Assembly: GCF_900112365.1 (NCBI RefSeq)
Contig: NZ_FOLQ01000022.1
Location: forward strand, 28,876 to 92,875
DNA from: Spirosoma endophyticum
GTDB taxonomy: Bacteria; Bacteroidota; Bacteroidia; Cytophagales; Spirosomataceae
Length of the DNA stretch: 64,000 bases
Reading direction: 5' to 3'
In this document: positions 7,981 to 16,722 of the stretch, one piece after another
Numbering within the stretch: the first letter of the stretch is position 1
Layout of the letters: every line of letters starts with the position of its first letter
Notes under the pieces: model-generated
What the model saw: only the letters and a program-made list of their open reading frames with translations
Told to the model about the DNA's origin: nothing
Databases searched by the model: none
Translations under genes and position numbers: made by a program

Positions 7981-8988
7981 TCAGGCGTTTGGTGCTACCA
8001 ACGGGACAAAGTGCTTCTGATTAAGCGGCAGGTTATCAGCGGTCCAGTCTACGTCATTTACAAACGCAAACGCTCGCACCGGGCAATTGGCTACCTGGCA
8101 ATAATGGCAACATTCCTTCTCGCAGGGGTCGGTGTGCACGAAAATTTCGACTTCGCCCTGAAAGCCAGCTTTGAGCGTATCCTCAAAATGATGCACTTCT
8201 TCGTGCACCTGATTTAGCTTCCAGTAATAGGGTAGGGTTAAGTGGCAGTCGATATGCAGATCGGCACCGTATTTCTGAACGCGCAGGTTGTGCACATCAA
8301 TCCAGTTACGGTCTTTGTGGACGTTCAGGAGGGACACCACGCGATGGAGCGTCGGCACATCGGCTTCGTCCATAAGCCGGGCCACCGACTGGCGGGTAAT
8401 CTGAAATCCATTATAAATTATGACCAGCGCCAGCACCACCGAGAGCGCACTATCAATCCAGTGTTTGCCGGTCCACAAAACCAGGGCCACGCCTATCATA
8501 ACGACGATACTACTGAACGTATCGGTGAGCAGATGTTTACCATCGGCCGTCAGGGCTGCAGAATCAGCCTGGTTGCCCGACCGAATAAGCATCCAGCCTA
8601 CAAAGGCGTTGGCTACGGCTGTCAGGCCCACGAGCGCAAACCCCCAGTCGAGGTTACTAAGCACTTTGGGCTCGAAAAAGCTGTTAATGGCCTGCCAGAT
8701 AATAACCAGTCCTGCCGATAGGATCATGGCGCCCTCAAATCCAGACGATAGAAATTCGATCTTTCCGTGGCCGTAAGGATGGTTCTGGTCGCGGGGCTGC
8801 CCGGCTAAGTAAATGCTGTAAAACGCAAACCCACTGGCTATTACGTTGACAATTGACTCAACCGCATCACTCAGAATAGCCGTTGACGAGGTCAGAAAGT
8901 AAGCGGTGAATTTGAGAATCAGCAGGACAATACTTAGGCCCAGCGAGATGCCCATCCAGCGGTATTTCGTTTGTTGACTGACACTCAT
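7981..8988 (-). CDS. cation diffusion facilitator (CDF) metal exporter
   Basis: This 335-residue inner membrane protein has about six helices. Helix 2 carries LSDAVESIVNV, the cytosolic loop has HPYGHGKIE, and helix 5 has ADGKHLLTD, giving the His-x3-Asp half of the metal site. The helix 2 half is DAVES, so the second Asp of the FieF-type DxxxD pair is Ser; this is seen in part of the family and may change metal preference. The soluble C-terminal domain ends in an added tail with CEKECCHYCQVANC, five cysteines that could bind Zn or Cu. It likely exports Zn, Fe or Mn by proton antiport. Confidence 0.88.
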   Translation of the reverse strand: MSVSQQTKYRWMGISLGLSIVLLILKFTAYFLTSSTAILSDAVESIVNVIASGFAFYSIYLAGQPRDQNHPYGHGKIEFLSSGFEGAMILSAGLVIIWQAINSFFEPKVLSNLDWGFALVGLTAVANAFVGWMLIRSGNQADSAALTADGKHLLTDTFSSIVVMIGVALVLWTGKHWIDSALSVVLALVIIYNGFQITRQSVARLMDEADVPTLHRVVSLLNVHKDRNWIDVHNLRVQKYGADLHIDCHLTLPYYWKLNQVHEEVHHFEDTLKAGFQGEVEIFVHTDPCEKECCHYCQVANCPVRAFAFVNDVDWTADNLPLNQKHFVPLVAPNA

Positions 8989-9017
8989 GCGGGCCTGTGG
9001 AATTGCGTTTGGTGCCG

Positions 9018-9025
9018 CAAAGGTA
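9018..9025 (-). promoter_or_regulatory. candidate -7 box (TACCTTTG) for the CDF exporter
   Basis: The minus strand reads TACCTTTG, a perfect TAnnTTTG, 30 bases before the CDF start codon. No convincing -33 TTTG is present. Confidence 0.5.
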
Positions 9026-9094
9026 ACGATTCGAAAGGGGAATGTTTACCTGAAATCAGCCGGGGAAAGAGTTTGTCTTCTGGTTAACCACCGG

Positions 9095-9123
9095 GTTTGG
9101 CGTAGTCGGAGACTACGCCAAAC
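9095..9123. repeat. GTAGTC-GGA-GACTAC hairpin, copy 1
   Basis: Perfect 13-bp arms (GTTTGGCGTAGTC and its complement) surround a 3-base GGA loop. Two other full copies are at 46401-46443 and 53900-53932. It follows the M61 peptidase gene and has no U-run, so it is not a classical terminator. Confidence 0.8.
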
Positions 9124-9143
9124 GTAACATCTGTCCTCCTGTC

Positions 9144-10964
9144 TTACTTAACTGCCTTCGGCGCCAGCCAGCTATCCCGAAATTTCTGCATGTCTGGCGT
9201 AAGGGCACCCCCCGTTTTTTCGTACAGCTGAACGGAGGTCGCCGGGTTTTCAGCCAGCGTAACTGACGCCGTTTTTGGGTCGCCCCGGTGCGTATAGGCA
9301 ACCTGAATCACATCGCCGGGTTTGTGCTGGGCAAGCGCTGACTGAATGGCTTCTGTCCTGGTAACGGCCTGGTCATCTACCGCCGTGATTACGTCATCAA
9401 TGTCCAGACCCGCTTTATAAATGGGCGTTTCCCGGACCGTATTAGCCCCTATAGCCAACCCTTTGTCGGTTTCATTGTAGCGGATATTGCCGAGCCAGGC
9501 CTTGCCCTCCTGCGCTTTCTTGAGCGTAAGGCCTGCCTTCGCCAGCAACGTAGCATAATCGATGGCTTCGTGACCGTAGATGTATTTACTGAAAAATGAC
9601 CTGGCAAAATCGGGCGTCGTTACGCTGCCGAGTACTGTTTGTAAGCCATCGACGGTGTAAGGCTGTTCAGTTTTGCCAAATTTCTTCCAGACGGCCTGCA
9701 TATACGTATCGAGCGACTGATTGCGCTGGCGTAATTCCAGATCAAGGGCCAGGGCAACGGCTGCTCCATAGGTATAGTAGGACGTGAACATGTTCACGTA
9801 ATTGTTTTTATCGATAGACACGCCCGCATCAACAAAAACGGCGTGGCTACTGGCGTCAATTGGCGAATAGTGCGTTGCGCCGGGCGTTTGCTGTTTGGTG
9901 TAAACAATACCCGACAACGTGTTGGTATAGTCCTCAATGGGTGTGAAACCCGCCCGAACCAGCAGCAACTCCCCGTAATACTGCGTGAAACCTTCGGCAA
10001 ACCAGAGTTCATAACTCATGTTGCTTTTCTCGAAATTGAATGGCTCCAGCGTTTTTGGGCGAATTCGTTCAACATTCCAGCAGTGGAAAAATTCGTGCGC
10101 AAATACACCTAGCACGCGCTCTGGCCCGGTGAAGGCAATGGGAACGGCGATCATAGTTGAGTTGCGGTGTTCCATACCATCACCCCGAACATAGGGGTTC
10201 AAACTGGCCAGGAACGTATAGCTGCCGTAATCGTATTGCGGAAATTCACCATAAACGGCCTTCGCCTGATCGACAATGCGGGCAATTTTCTTCGCGAATC
10301 CATCGGCAGTTGAGTCGGGCACGGCGGCTTCCAGCGCTACCCGAAAGGTAATGGGCTTGCCATCCGAATTGGTACGTTGCCATTCCTTTACAGCCAACTT
10401 TCCGATTTTCGTAGGCGAGTCCATGAAGTACTGAAAATTAGGGGCCGTAAACGTAAAGCGGTCAGCCGTAGGTTCCAACTGCGTGGCGACTACGCCCATA
10501 TTTTCACTCGGCACGTTAAACTTCACCTCAATCGGCCGCTGGTCGAACCCCTTGATCCATAGGAACGTAGCAGGCATGTTCAGGTGAATGCTCTGCGGAT
10601 CAATGCCCAGGTAAGTGCCGTCTGGATGGTTGCCAAATAGCGTGTAGCTGATCTTGATCGTACCGTTGTGGATAGGCACCGTGTAGACGTCGCCCTCTGT
10701 GCGAACGAGTGTCAGCGGCTTATTCTGCTCATCTACTGCTGTAACATTATAAACGTTCTTCCCAAACTCGTGGGTGGCATACCGTCCCGGCGACGAACGA
10801 CTCATTCGGAACGTAGCGGTCTGTTTCGGCAACTGCGAAACCGTCAGGCTAATCCGGGCTTCGTGGTGAATGGCGTTCGGAAAGGAAACGTCATACCGGA
10901 TAGTCTGGGCGTAACTGACGTGAAAAAGAAAAAAAGAAAGAAGGAGCAGTGTAGTGGTTTTCAT
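9144..10964 (-). CDS. M61 family metallopeptidase with PDZ domain
   Basis: The 606-residue exported protein has a signal peptide (MKTTTLLLLSFFLFHVSYAQ). It has an N-terminal M61 beta domain, then a thermolysin-like zinc site HEFFH at about residues 289-293 with a downstream ligand Glu in FAEGFTQYYG. A PDZ domain lies near residues 490-580 (GLDIDDVITAVDDQAV). M61 enzymes are periplasmic or surface aminopeptidases related to glycyl aminopeptidase. The gene is 21 bases downstream of the esterase gene on the same strand, so an operon is likely. A second, diverged M61 gene is at 50041-51837. Confidence 0.9.
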   Translation of the reverse strand: MKTTTLLLLSFFLFHVSYAQTIRYDVSFPNAIHHEARISLTVSQLPKQTATFRMSRSSPGRYATHEFGKNVYNVTAVDEQNKPLTLVRTEGDVYTVPIHNGTIKISYTLFGNHPDGTYLGIDPQSIHLNMPATFLWIKGFDQRPIEVKFNVPSENMGVVATQLEPTADRFTFTAPNFQYFMDSPTKIGKLAVKEWQRTNSDGKPITFRVALEAAVPDSTADGFAKKIARIVDQAKAVYGEFPQYDYGSYTFLASLNPYVRGDGMEHRNSTMIAVPIAFTGPERVLGVFAHEFFHCWNVERIRPKTLEPFNFEKSNMSYELWFAEGFTQYYGELLLVRAGFTPIEDYTNTLSGIVYTKQQTPGATHYSPIDASSHAVFVDAGVSIDKNNYVNMFTSYYTYGAAVALALDLELRQRNQSLDTYMQAVWKKFGKTEQPYTVDGLQTVLGSVTTPDFARSFFSKYIYGHEAIDYATLLAKAGLTLKKAQEGKAWLGNIRYNETDKGLAIGANTVRETPIYKAGLDIDDVITAVDDQAVTRTEAIQSALAQHKPGDVIQVAYTHRGDPKTASVTLAENPATSVQLYEKTGGALTPDMQKFRDSWLAPKAVK

Positions 10965-10985
10965 GTTGACGAAGATACGGAGGAT

Positions 10986-11810
10986 TTATTTTTTGAGCTT
11001 CTCGAAGGCTTTATACACGGCCAGGTGGAAAATAGTCGCGTGATTTTCATCTGTGAAGTAGTGAAAGTCGGTCTTGATCGTTTTGGCAGCGCTCTTTTTC
11101 AATAAGTCTGTCAATCGGCTGGCATCGGCCTCCATAATCTTTCCTTCTTTTCCCACGGCCACAAAAACAGTTGTGTTCTGTTGAAAATCAGGCTTTGCAA
11201 ATACAGGCGCAACAGATAGTAAGGATTCGTTATCCCACCATAAACTTGGACTCACGATAATGTAGTGGTTGAACAAGGTGGGCTTTTTGAACAGAATTTC
11301 CGTGGCCAAAAGCCCACCCAGCGATTGCCCAATAATCGTTTTCGAAGAATTGGTACTGTAGTTTTTTTGGATGTACGGTTGCAGTTCGGTCTCGATAAAG
11401 GCGATAAACTTCTGCGAGTGACCTGTTGTCGGAAAGTCCTTTCTGTCTTTCTCAATCGTGGTCGGATACGTGAAATCCCGCCGTCTATCGACATTGGAAA
11501 TGCCGACAACAACCGATTTAGGCAACAACTTAACCCATGGAAAACTGGCGAATTGCACCAAACCGGCGATGTGAATGAAGTCTTCATCCGCCGAACCATC
11601 CAGTAGATAAATAACTGGATACGTAGCGATGGAATCTTTCGAGTAACCTTCCGGCAGGTAAATATTTAATGTTCTGGTTTCGCCTAGCTCTTTCGATGAA
11701 ATAGCATCAACAAGTCCCAGAACGAACGGTTTTGTTGATGACGTATTTTGCCCAAACGTAGTGTTTGTCAGGGCGATTAAAAGCCAGATGTAATACGTTA
11801 CTTTAGTCAT
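10986..11810 (-). CDS. exported alpha/beta hydrolase, esterase D/enterochelin-esterase type
   Basis: This 274-residue protein has a signal peptide (MTKVTYYIWLLIALTNTTFGQ). It has the putative esterase fold: an oxyanion-side motif YPVIYLLDGSADEDF, the nucleophile elbow GQSLGG near residue 160, and the C-terminal His in DENHATIFH. Such enzymes cleave acyl esters of sugars, siderophores or thioesters, and the substrate cannot be told here. It is the first gene of a probable two-gene unit with the M61 peptidase. Confidence 0.82.
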   Translation of the reverse strand: MTKVTYYIWLLIALTNTTFGQNTSSTKPFVLGLVDAISSKELGETRTLNIYLPEGYSKDSIATYPVIYLLDGSADEDFIHIAGLVQFASFPWVKLLPKSVVVGISNVDRRRDFTYPTTIEKDRKDFPTTGHSQKFIAFIETELQPYIQKNYSTNSSKTIIGQSLGGLLATEILFKKPTLFNHYIIVSPSLWWDNESLLSVAPVFAKPDFQQNTTVFVAVGKEGKIMEADASRLTDLLKKSAAKTIKTDFHYFTDENHATIFHLAVYKAFEKLKK

Positions 11811-11825
11811 AAGGACTACTCTAAA

Positions 11826-11915
11826 TTTTTCTGACAGGATTTACAGCCGGGCCGACGTTTCGGACAAGGGATGATTTTATTGGCAAGAGCAATCCTGTAA
11901 ATCCTGTCAGAAAAA
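11826..11915. repeat. 21-bp-arm inverted repeat, CTGACAGGATTTACAG class
   Basis: The left arm 11826-11846 and right arm 11895-11915 are perfect complements, built on CTGACAGGATTTACAG preceded by five T. The 48-base middle is not palindromic. It fills the gap between the M28 stop codon and the esterase start. The outer T-run on either strand could also aid termination. Confidence 0.8.
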
Positions 11916-11916
11916 C

Positions 11917-13476
11917 TTACCGGGCTGTATTGGCGGCTGGGGCTTTGCGCGGAATTTTCTGGTCCCGCATGGCCGCATTATAAACGAAAGCGGCCACAAC
12001 GGTAGCGGCCTGTTTCAGGTCGTCCGGTATCAGGTGGTCGTAGGTGTCCATGTTGGTATGGTGCGTGCGCGTGCTGTACTCAATCGGGTCCTGAATAAAC
12101 TGGAAGCCCGGCAGGCCAACACGATCAAAGAAAAGGTGATCGGTTCCGCCCGTATTTTTGGGCGTTACCGTTGTGGCCCCCAGGTCGGCAAACGGTTTCA
12201 GCCATTGCGAAAAAATGGGGCCGGCTGCTAGATTTTCCTGCAAATAAATACCCCGGATTTTACCGGTTCCGTTATCGACGTTGAAATAGGCTGCTACGTT
12301 TTCTCCCTCTTTGTTTAGCTTATTCGTAGCCGGATCAACAAAGTGCTTGGTGACGTAATTCTTTGATCCATGTAACCCTTGTTCTTCCCCACTCCAGAGC
12401 GCAATGCGAATGGTCCGTCGGGGTTTGGCGCCAATGGTATTCAGAATGCGAACGGCTTCCATCATGACCGAACTGCCCGCGGCATTGTCGGTAGCTCCCG
12501 TGGCGGCATGCCAGGAATCCAGGTGAGCGCCCAACATCACCACTTCGTCTTTCAGCTTGGGGTCAGTACCCGGAATTTCGGCCAGTACGTTATAACCTTT
12601 GATATCATCTTTATAAAATTTCGTTTTCACGTCGATCTCCAGCTTGACGGGAATGCCCGCTTTCATCAGTCGGCAAAGCGTCAGGTAATCCTCAACCGCT
12701 ATCGACAGATCGGCCAGATCATCTGGCGTGGCACCCAGAGCAGCGTTGGCGTAGTCACCACTGACAAACAACGTACCATCCACGCTGTTCTGCGTCGTGT
12801 TAAGCATGCCCAATGCACCTTCCTGCTTCGCTAATTTTCGCATCTTCTGGTTAAACGCATTCTGCGTGCGCATCGCCAGCATCCGGCTGCGCATCGTCGT
12901 GTCCGGTCCTGCCTGTGGCGTCACGGATTCATTGGCCATTTTCTGGAGCTGTTCGTCGTTATACCGATTGGCATCGGACCTGAACGTAGGGGTGATCTTG
13001 TAGGACTGATCCAGCAGAATAATTTTGTTTTTCAACCGGCTGCGGTAGCTTTCTAATGCCGTTGTGTCTGATGCGCTGATATACAGAATATCGGCCGCCT
13101 GCAACTTGTTTGTGCTACCGCTCCAGGCTCTGGGTACGGCAATAATCGTTTTGTAGTAAGGGGCCGTCATGGCCAGATAGCTATGTTCTACAGCCCAACC
13201 CTGGCCCCAGTCACCCCAGGATTCCAGGCGGGCGTTTTGCAATCCCCAGCCCGCGAGTTTGCCTTTGGCCCAGTTAGCGGCTTTAATAAAACCGGGACCC
13301 TGCAAGCGCGGACCGTTGACATCGGTCAGGTAGAAGGCCGTTTCCATGACCTGTGAGTGCTGTAAACCCTCTTCGCGAATTTTCTGGATCGTCGTCATGT
13401 CCAGTTTATCATCCTGCCCATAGCTTAGTAGCGTAGTGCCAAGAAGTAGACCGATTACGAGTAGTTTGTTATGCAT
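11917..13476 (-). CDS. M28 family zinc metallopeptidase
   Basis: The 519-residue exported enzyme has a signal peptide ending near YGQ. A protease-associated (PA) insert lies in the first half, followed by the M28 core: GAHLDSWHAATGATDNAAGSS split over two metal ligands, WSGEEQGLHGS with the catalytic and ligand Glu, and a final His in RTHHTN. The closest described relatives are carboxypeptidase Q-like and aminopeptidase M28 enzymes. It is probably periplasmic and degrades oligopeptides. The stop codon abuts an inverted repeat. Confidence 0.9.
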   Translation of the reverse strand: MHNKLLVIGLLLGTTLLSYGQDDKLDMTTIQKIREEGLQHSQVMETAFYLTDVNGPRLQGPGFIKAANWAKGKLAGWGLQNARLESWGDWGQGWAVEHSYLAMTAPYYKTIIAVPRAWSGSTNKLQAADILYISASDTTALESYRSRLKNKIILLDQSYKITPTFRSDANRYNDEQLQKMANESVTPQAGPDTTMRSRMLAMRTQNAFNQKMRKLAKQEGALGMLNTTQNSVDGTLFVSGDYANAALGATPDDLADLSIAVEDYLTLCRLMKAGIPVKLEIDVKTKFYKDDIKGYNVLAEIPGTDPKLKDEVVMLGAHLDSWHAATGATDNAAGSSVMMEAVRILNTIGAKPRRTIRIALWSGEEQGLHGSKNYVTKHFVDPATNKLNKEGENVAAYFNVDNGTGKIRGIYLQENLAAGPIFSQWLKPFADLGATTVTPKNTGGTDHLFFDRVGLPGFQFIQDPIEYSTRTHHTNMDTYDHLIPDDLKQAATVVAAFVYNAAMRDQKIPRKAPAANTAR

Positions 13477-13710
13477 GCCTGTTGATCGATTGGGTAGTAG
13501 CCCGAAGATAACAGATGATTCAATGGGTTCTATTGATTCTCTGAATTCTGTTGTTACTACGTTGCTGTCTGATAAGAATCCACCGAATCAGTGGAACGCA
13601 ACGAAAGTGTATGCGCGAAAGCCGTTAACTTCGTGGCTCCCATTGTAGCCCCTCGTTAAAATCTGGTGGGCTACAGTGACAGTTAGCTTTTTGAAACGTT
13701 TATTGCCTGC

Positions 13711-14259
13711 ATGAATACAACTGAAAATCCCTGGCAGACGCTCAATTCGTCAGTCAAATATGAAAACCCCTGGCTTTCTATCCGGCACGAAGACGTATTG
13801 ACGCCCGCTGGTACACCGGGAATTTATGGTGTCGTTAGCTTCAAAAACAAAGCGGTGGGGGTTATCCCGATTGATGCCGACGGTAATACGTACCTCGTCG
13901 GGCAGTATCGCTATCCCCTGAACGAATACTCGTGGGAAATTCCCGAAGGCGGCTCTCCGCTCGACACCGATCCCCTGGATTCGGCCAGGCGCGAGTTGAA
14001 AGAAGAAACGGGACTGGAAGCGCAGAAATGGACTAAAATTGCACGAATCCATACGTCCAACTCGGCCACGGATGAAGAAGGGTTTTTGTACATCGCCGAA
14101 GATCTGGTGCAGGGCGAGCATGCCCCCGAAGAAACCGAAAAGTTGCATGTCTGGAAATTACCGCTGGCCGAAGCCGTCGAGATGGCGATGACCAGCCGAA
14201 TCACCGATGCCCTTAGCGTAAGCGGCTTGCTGATTGTCGCGCGGCTACGGGGAATCTAA
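13711..14259 (+). CDS. NUDIX hydrolase, ADP-ribose pyrophosphatase type
   Basis: The protein is 182 residues, normal for ADP-ribose/ADP-sugar pyrophosphatases. The Nudix box is GGSPLDTDPLDSARRELKEE followed by TGL, with the essential REx2EE core; the first Glu of the consensus Gx5Ex7REUxEE is Thr. The N-terminal half (VSFKNKAVGVIPIDADGNTY, then VGQYRYPLNEYSWEIPEGG) fits the ADPRase subgroup, which cuts ADP-ribose to AMP and ribose-5-phosphate. It is cytosolic. The gene stands alone, with the M28 gene divergent upstream. Confidence 0.9.
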   Translation: MNTTENPWQTLNSSVKYENPWLSIRHEDVLTPAGTPGIYGVVSFKNKAVGVIPIDADGNTYLVGQYRYPLNEYSWEIPEGGSPLDTDPLDSARRELKEETGLEAQKWTKIARIHTSNSATDEEGFLYIAEDLVQGEHAPEETEKLHVWKLPLAEAVEMAMTSRITDALSVSGLLIVARLRGI

Positions 14260-14267
14260 AACACAGT

Positions 14268-14349
14268 TTACGGTATTCGGTTTATGGTAGAACGACGTGT
14301 TAAATACGTGCGATGGTCTATCGTAATCATAAATCAAGTACCGTAAGCC
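14268..14349. repeat. degenerate inverted repeat, TTTACGGTATTCGGTTTATGG class
   Basis: The left word TTTACGGTATTCGGTTTATG faces a right segment whose complement reads TTACGGTACTTGATTTATGA. Arms differ at several positions. It lies just upstream of the LysE-type gene. Confidence 0.5.
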
Positions 14350-14372
14350 CTAAAATTTAAACTTCATTACTT

Positions 14373-15011
14373 GTGTTCTTACCGATTGTTTTTGGTTTTT
14401 TGCTGGGTGTAGGCCTTTGTCTGACGTTCGGAACGGTATTTTTTGCCCTGATTCAGAACAGTGTGGACAATGGATTTCGCTCTGGATTTAAAATGGTTCT
14501 GGGCGTAATTGCGGGGGATATCATCTTTGTGATTGCGGCCTTAATTGGTACGTCTTTTATTCCCAAAGTGCAGGGTTTTGAAAATATCATGGCCGCCGTT
14601 GGGGTGCTCTTTCTCGTCATCCTCGGAATCATGAACATTGTGAAAGGAACGCCCCGGCTGGCTTACCCAAAAACGCGGCTGGGTAATTTTGTATATTACT
14701 TCACGACTGGTTTTTTCCTGAATGCCCTGAATCCCGTCAACTTCGTGGCCTGGGTGGCTATTGTGGCCTATATCCGCTCACATCTACACTATTCAGAGGC
14801 ACAGCAATATGGATTTATGATTGCGGCTCTGGTCGGCATCTTCGCAACCGAAAACGCGCTGGCCTATTATGCCAACCGCCTGAAACGCCTTTTCACACCC
14901 CGGGTTGTCGTCATTTTCAACCGGGTAACGGGTGTTGTTTTCCTGATCGGAGCCGCTAATATTGCCTACAATCGTTTATTGGAGCCTCTGTCGAAAGCGC
15001 TGAACTGGTAA
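14373..15011 (+). CDS. LysE family amino acid exporter
   Basis: This is a 212-residue membrane protein of the LysE/RhtB fold, with five to six helices. The helix 1 region shows FGFLLGVGLCLTFG followed by the hallmark polar residues, and a central FLNALNPVNFVAW motif corresponds to the conserved Asn-Pro helix. The start appears to be GTG; the hydrophobic helix begins immediately. It would export amino acids or related metabolites. The substrate is unknown. Confidence 0.85.
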   Translation: MFLPIVFGFLLGVGLCLTFGTVFFALIQNSVDNGFRSGFKMVLGVIAGDIIFVIAALIGTSFIPKVQGFENIMAAVGVLFLVILGIMNIVKGTPRLAYPKTRLGNFVYYFTTGFFLNALNPVNFVAWVAIVAYIRSHLHYSEAQQYGFMIAALVGIFATENALAYYANRLKRLFTPRVVVIFNRVTGVVFLIGAANIAYNRLLEPLSKALNW

Positions 15012-15018
15012 GAACTTC

Positions 15019-15085
15019 AATGATGAATTATGAATGATAAATGATGTTAAAGTCCAGCATCATTTATCATTCATAATTCATCATT
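15019..15085. repeat. 28-bp perfect inverted repeat, ATGATGAATTATGAATGA class
   Basis: Arms 15019-15046 and 15058-15085 are perfect complements with an 11-base loop. It lies between convergent LysE and GH3 genes, and the GH3 stop codon (TGA on the minus strand at 15081-15083) is inside the right arm. Relatives are at 16652-16722 and 59867-59936. Confidence 0.85.
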
Positions 15086-16622
15086 TCTTTAAAAACCCTT
15101 CCCATTCTCCAATTAGTCCCTTTTTCAATACTCTCGGGAATTTGTTCTGGCCGCCCATTTTGCCCCTTGATTCCATCCAGTCATAAAACGTTTTAGTGGG
15201 AAGGACCGTCACAGAAATATCTTTCAACGCGTGTTTGCGTTCAACGGCGTAGTCGTCGTTGAGTTCCTTAAGTTTGGCGTCAAGACGGTTGCGGAGTTCG
15301 TTTGCGTCCACCTGGTCGTTCGTACCGATGTACCAATGGTGGGCAAACAACGTATCGTGGGCTACGCCCGCTACCGTAAATTCACGAATAGAAATGTTTA
15401 ATTCGTCGGACACCATCTCGATAGCTTTGTTCATGTTATCGACGGAAAGGTGTTCGCCACACATGCTCAAAAAATGCTTGGTACGGCCCGTAATGACGAT
15501 TTCGGCGCTTTTTTTGTCCACAAACCGAATCGTATCACCGATCAGATACCGCCAGGCCCCGGAGCAGGTCGAAAGCAAAAGGGCATATTCTTTTCCTTCT
15601 TCAACTTCATCAATCATCAGGGTTTGCGGCTTCTGAACCAGTTCGCCATCGGGTGAGAAGTTCTGCTCATTGAACGGGATAAATTCAAAAAACAGGCCGT
15701 TGTTCAATACCAGTTGCATGCCCTCCGCGTCGGGATGGGTCTGGTAGGCGATGAAACCTTCGGATGCCAGGTACGTTTCAATGTACGTAATAGGGTGGGC
15801 GAGGAGCTTCTCGAACCCCTGCCGATACGGCTCGAACGATACGCCCCCATGACAAAAAACCATGAGATTCGGCCAGATGTCGTGGATGGTTTTGACGTTG
15901 TAGCGGGCAATGATTTTTTCCATCAGCAACTGAATCCAGGCAGGCACACCCACTACGTAGCCGATGTCCCAACTGGCCGCCTGTTCCGTGATTTCATCTA
16001 GCTTATGGGCCCAGTCGCGCTCCTGCGCAATGTCGCGGCCGGGCTTGTAGAACCGCTCGAACCAGAGCGGGAGCCTGCTGGCCGTGATGCCGCTCAAGTC
16101 GCCTTCAAAATGACCTTCCCGGGCATTCAGATCGGTGCTTCCGCCGAGCATCAAACAGCCTTTTTCGTAGAGCGTCGAGGGGAGATTCTGATATTTTCCG
16201 AGTGTCAGAATCTGGCGAATGCTGGTTCGCTGGATGGCTTTCGACATGGCCTTCGTTACCGGAATATATTTCGTAGCGGCTTCTGACGTACCGGAACTAA
16301 GAGCAAAATACTTTACTTTACCCGGCCAGGCCACATTTTTCTCACCCGCCAGCGTTTGCTTCCACCACCCATCGAACATCTTGTTGTAGTCGTGGATAGG
16401 CACGTATTCCTTGTATTTCGAATAGAACTCCTTGTCGGTGCCAAATTCGGCCGAGCGGAGCAGGTCATCAAAATGGTACGTTGCCCCGAACTTCGTAAAC
16501 TGAGCCTTGCGGATGAGTTTACGAAATACTTTGCGTTGTTGCCGAAGGGCGTTGAACTTCCGCAGTCTCACGACATTCGATAATCGAATCCCGTTTTTGA
16601 GCAAGTTACCTAGTAAAGCCAT
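15081..16622 (-). CDS. GH3 auxin-responsive-promoter family acyl-acid amido synthetase-like protein
   Basis: This 513-residue cytosolic protein has the GH3 fold, a branch of the ANL adenylating enzymes. Visible motifs are FALSSGTSEAATKYIPVT (phosphate-binding loop, residues ~107-124), YLASEGFIA (the YxxTEG-like motif) and YRYLIGD-type WRYLIGDTIRF. Plant GH3 enzymes conjugate amino acids to acyl acids such as indole acetate or jasmonate; bacterial homologues are common in Bacteroidota and their substrates are mostly unknown. The C-terminus ends within a repeat that supplies the stop codon. Confidence 0.88.
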   Translation of the reverse strand: MALLGNLLKNGIRLSNVVRLRKFNALRQQRKVFRKLIRKAQFTKFGATYHFDDLLRSAEFGTDKEFYSKYKEYVPIHDYNKMFDGWWKQTLAGEKNVAWPGKVKYFALSSGTSEAATKYIPVTKAMSKAIQRTSIRQILTLGKYQNLPSTLYEKGCLMLGGSTDLNAREGHFEGDLSGITASRLPLWFERFYKPGRDIAQERDWAHKLDEITEQAASWDIGYVVGVPAWIQLLMEKIIARYNVKTIHDIWPNLMVFCHGGVSFEPYRQGFEKLLAHPITYIETYLASEGFIAYQTHPDAEGMQLVLNNGLFFEFIPFNEQNFSPDGELVQKPQTLMIDEVEEGKEYALLLSTCSGAWRYLIGDTIRFVDKKSAEIVITGRTKHFLSMCGEHLSVDNMNKAIEMVSDELNISIREFTVAGVAHDTLFAHHWYIGTNDQVDANELRNRLDAKLKELNDDYAVERKHALKDISVTVLPTKTFYDWMESRGKMGGQNKFPRVLKKGLIGEWEGFLKK

Positions 16623-16651
16623 TGCTGAATGATGACCGGGTCGCCGGTGCG

Positions 16652-16722
16652 ATTATGAATGATTAATGATGAACAACTGCTCTCACAATCATTCATCATT
16701 CATCATTTATCATTAATAATTA
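16652..16722. repeat. imperfect inverted repeat, ATGATGAATTATGAATGA class, copy 2
   Basis: ATTATGAATGATTAATGATG on the left faces CATTCATCATTCATCATTTA on the right. The right arm ends at the surE stop codon. It is more degenerate than the copy at 15019-15085. Confidence 0.65.

Noticed and set aside
8242..8721. 159-codon plus-strand frame inside the CDF gene
   Set aside because: It is antisense to a clear CDF transporter with conserved motifs; the His/Gln/Arg-rich translation is typical of a shadow frame.
9095..9123. Rho-independent terminator
   Set aside because: The stem is strong but no U-run follows on either strand, so I treat it as a repeat-family hairpin.
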